The translations under genes and the position numbers were made by a program. This document shows, piece after piece, positions 49,660 to 49,979 of a stretch of 49,979 nucleotides of DNA. Position 1 is the stretch's first letter. Each line of letters opens with the position of its first letter. The DNA is taken from positions 1 through 49,979 of the forward strand of contig CAVSQY010000011.1 in the NCBI GenBank assembly GCA_963730285.1, in the 5' to 3' direction. Below the pieces are notes generated by a model, which worked only from the letters and a program-made list of their open reading frames with translations, was not told the DNA's origin and did no database searches. The DNA comes from JARDZU01 sp963730285. Lineage in GTDB: Bacteria > Actinomycetota > Acidimicrobiia > Spongiisociales > ZC4RG35.

Positions 49660-49979
49660 GCGAGAGATCCGGGGGAGTGGGTGGTACCTCCTTTCCGCCC
49701 ACGCCCCCACCCCCCTCCCCAGAACCTCCAAGTGCTTCGCACTTGTCGGACCGTCCAGGCGCCTCCCTTCGGTCGTCCCCAACACCCGGCCCGGCAGGGA
49801 GGCCGTCAAACCCCTTGGGAACCGGAGACCTAAGGAAACCAGGCAGATACCTTGCCCCTGAGTTGGCCAGGGGGATCAAGGAGGCGAAGCAGGCCAGCCA
49901 CATGTCCTGGCGGAAGATCGGGCGTTTAGCGGGACGGTCCCATTCCTTCTTGGTCAACTTGGCTCGAGGACGACGTATC
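49656..49979 (+). CDS. proline-rich protein with an HTH, partial at the window edge
   Basis: Reading from GTG 49656, the frame stays open to the last base (108 codons). It starts SERSGGVGGTSFPPTPPPPS, a low-complexity linker, and ends with an HTH-like part: LAPELARGIKEAKQASHMSW, RKIGRLAGRSHSFLVNLARG, RRI. This resembles Xre-type HTH domains (RGIRxAREASGLS ... LA). The C-terminus is outside the window. GTGA overlap with the upstream stop supports the start. Confidence 0.6.
   Translation, partial: MSERSGGVGGTSFPPTPPPPSPEPPSASHLSDRPGASLRSSPTPGPAGRPSNPLGTGDLRKPGRYLAPELARGIKEAKQASHMSWRKIGRLAGRSHSFLVNLARGRRI

Overview
The window is high-GC chromosomal DNA of an actinobacterium. WhiB, DUF3107, Ku, GTG/TTG starts, overlapping ATGA/GTGA junctions and the block tatD-rsmA-ispE-tRNA-Gln-glmU-prs all fit Actinomycetota. 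The mix of accessory genes is most like Acidimicrobiia, but that class-level call is inference.

Layout. 1-6.6 kb is a decayed accessory region. Three copies of a tRNA-Ala 3' end (1, 1814, 5621) punctuate an IS481-type transposase remnant, a LuxR helix-turn-helix scrap, intact genes (luciferase-like monooxygenase, DUF1801, FAD monooxygenase, LuxR regulator with TPR-like repeats) and a mosaic of fragments (TetR, alcohol dehydrogenase, AAA ATPase). 6.7-16.6 kb holds lhgO, DinB, a TauE/DUF1634 pair, an orphan Flp-type pilin with a long helical tail, an APC permease, formate-tetrahydrofolate ligase, and two squalene-cyclase-like paralogues flanking a dienelactone hydrolase.

16.6-22.0 kb (minus strand) is a four-gene NAD-dependent formate dehydrogenase operon. 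The catalytic subunit is a selenoprotein: an in-frame UGA is followed by a SECIS hairpin. Its N-terminal iron-sulfur part has been moved to a separate gene at the other end of the operon, after a NuoE-NuoF fusion and before fdhD. With fhs nearby, this points to formate/C1 metabolism.

22-34 kb is mostly housekeeping: a lipoprotein metalloprotease, DUF192, rsmI, AbrB, tatD, rsmA, ispE, tRNA-Gln, glmU, prs, a sorbosone-dehydrogenase-like protein, LysM, DUF3107, whiB, GDPD and YqeY. Between ispE and tRNA-Gln lie five near-identical 93-bp tandem units that are themselves degenerate copies of the tRNA-Gln gene, in register with the intact tRNA.

33.9-40.3 kb carries a frameshifted ATP-dependent DNA ligase and an intact ku. 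Between them, on the minus strand, is an export cassette: adaptor with a peptidoglycan-binding domain, MacB-like ATPase, frameshifted FtsX-type permease, a small Sec-secreted peptide and an overlapping lipoprotein. A paralogous lipoprotein sits at the other end. I read this as a bacteriocin-like export and immunity candidate. 40.4-45.7 kb has an ABC-2 exporter operon (two complementary degenerate ATPases, a terminal TetR regulator and an upstream palindrome), an MFS transporter and a GNAT. From tRNA-Arg(CCG) at 46.0 kb to the right edge is an integrative element: tyrosine integrase, a Cys/His-motif protein, a ribbon-helix-helix protein, two small conserved proteins, and a proline-rich HTH protein that runs off the edge.
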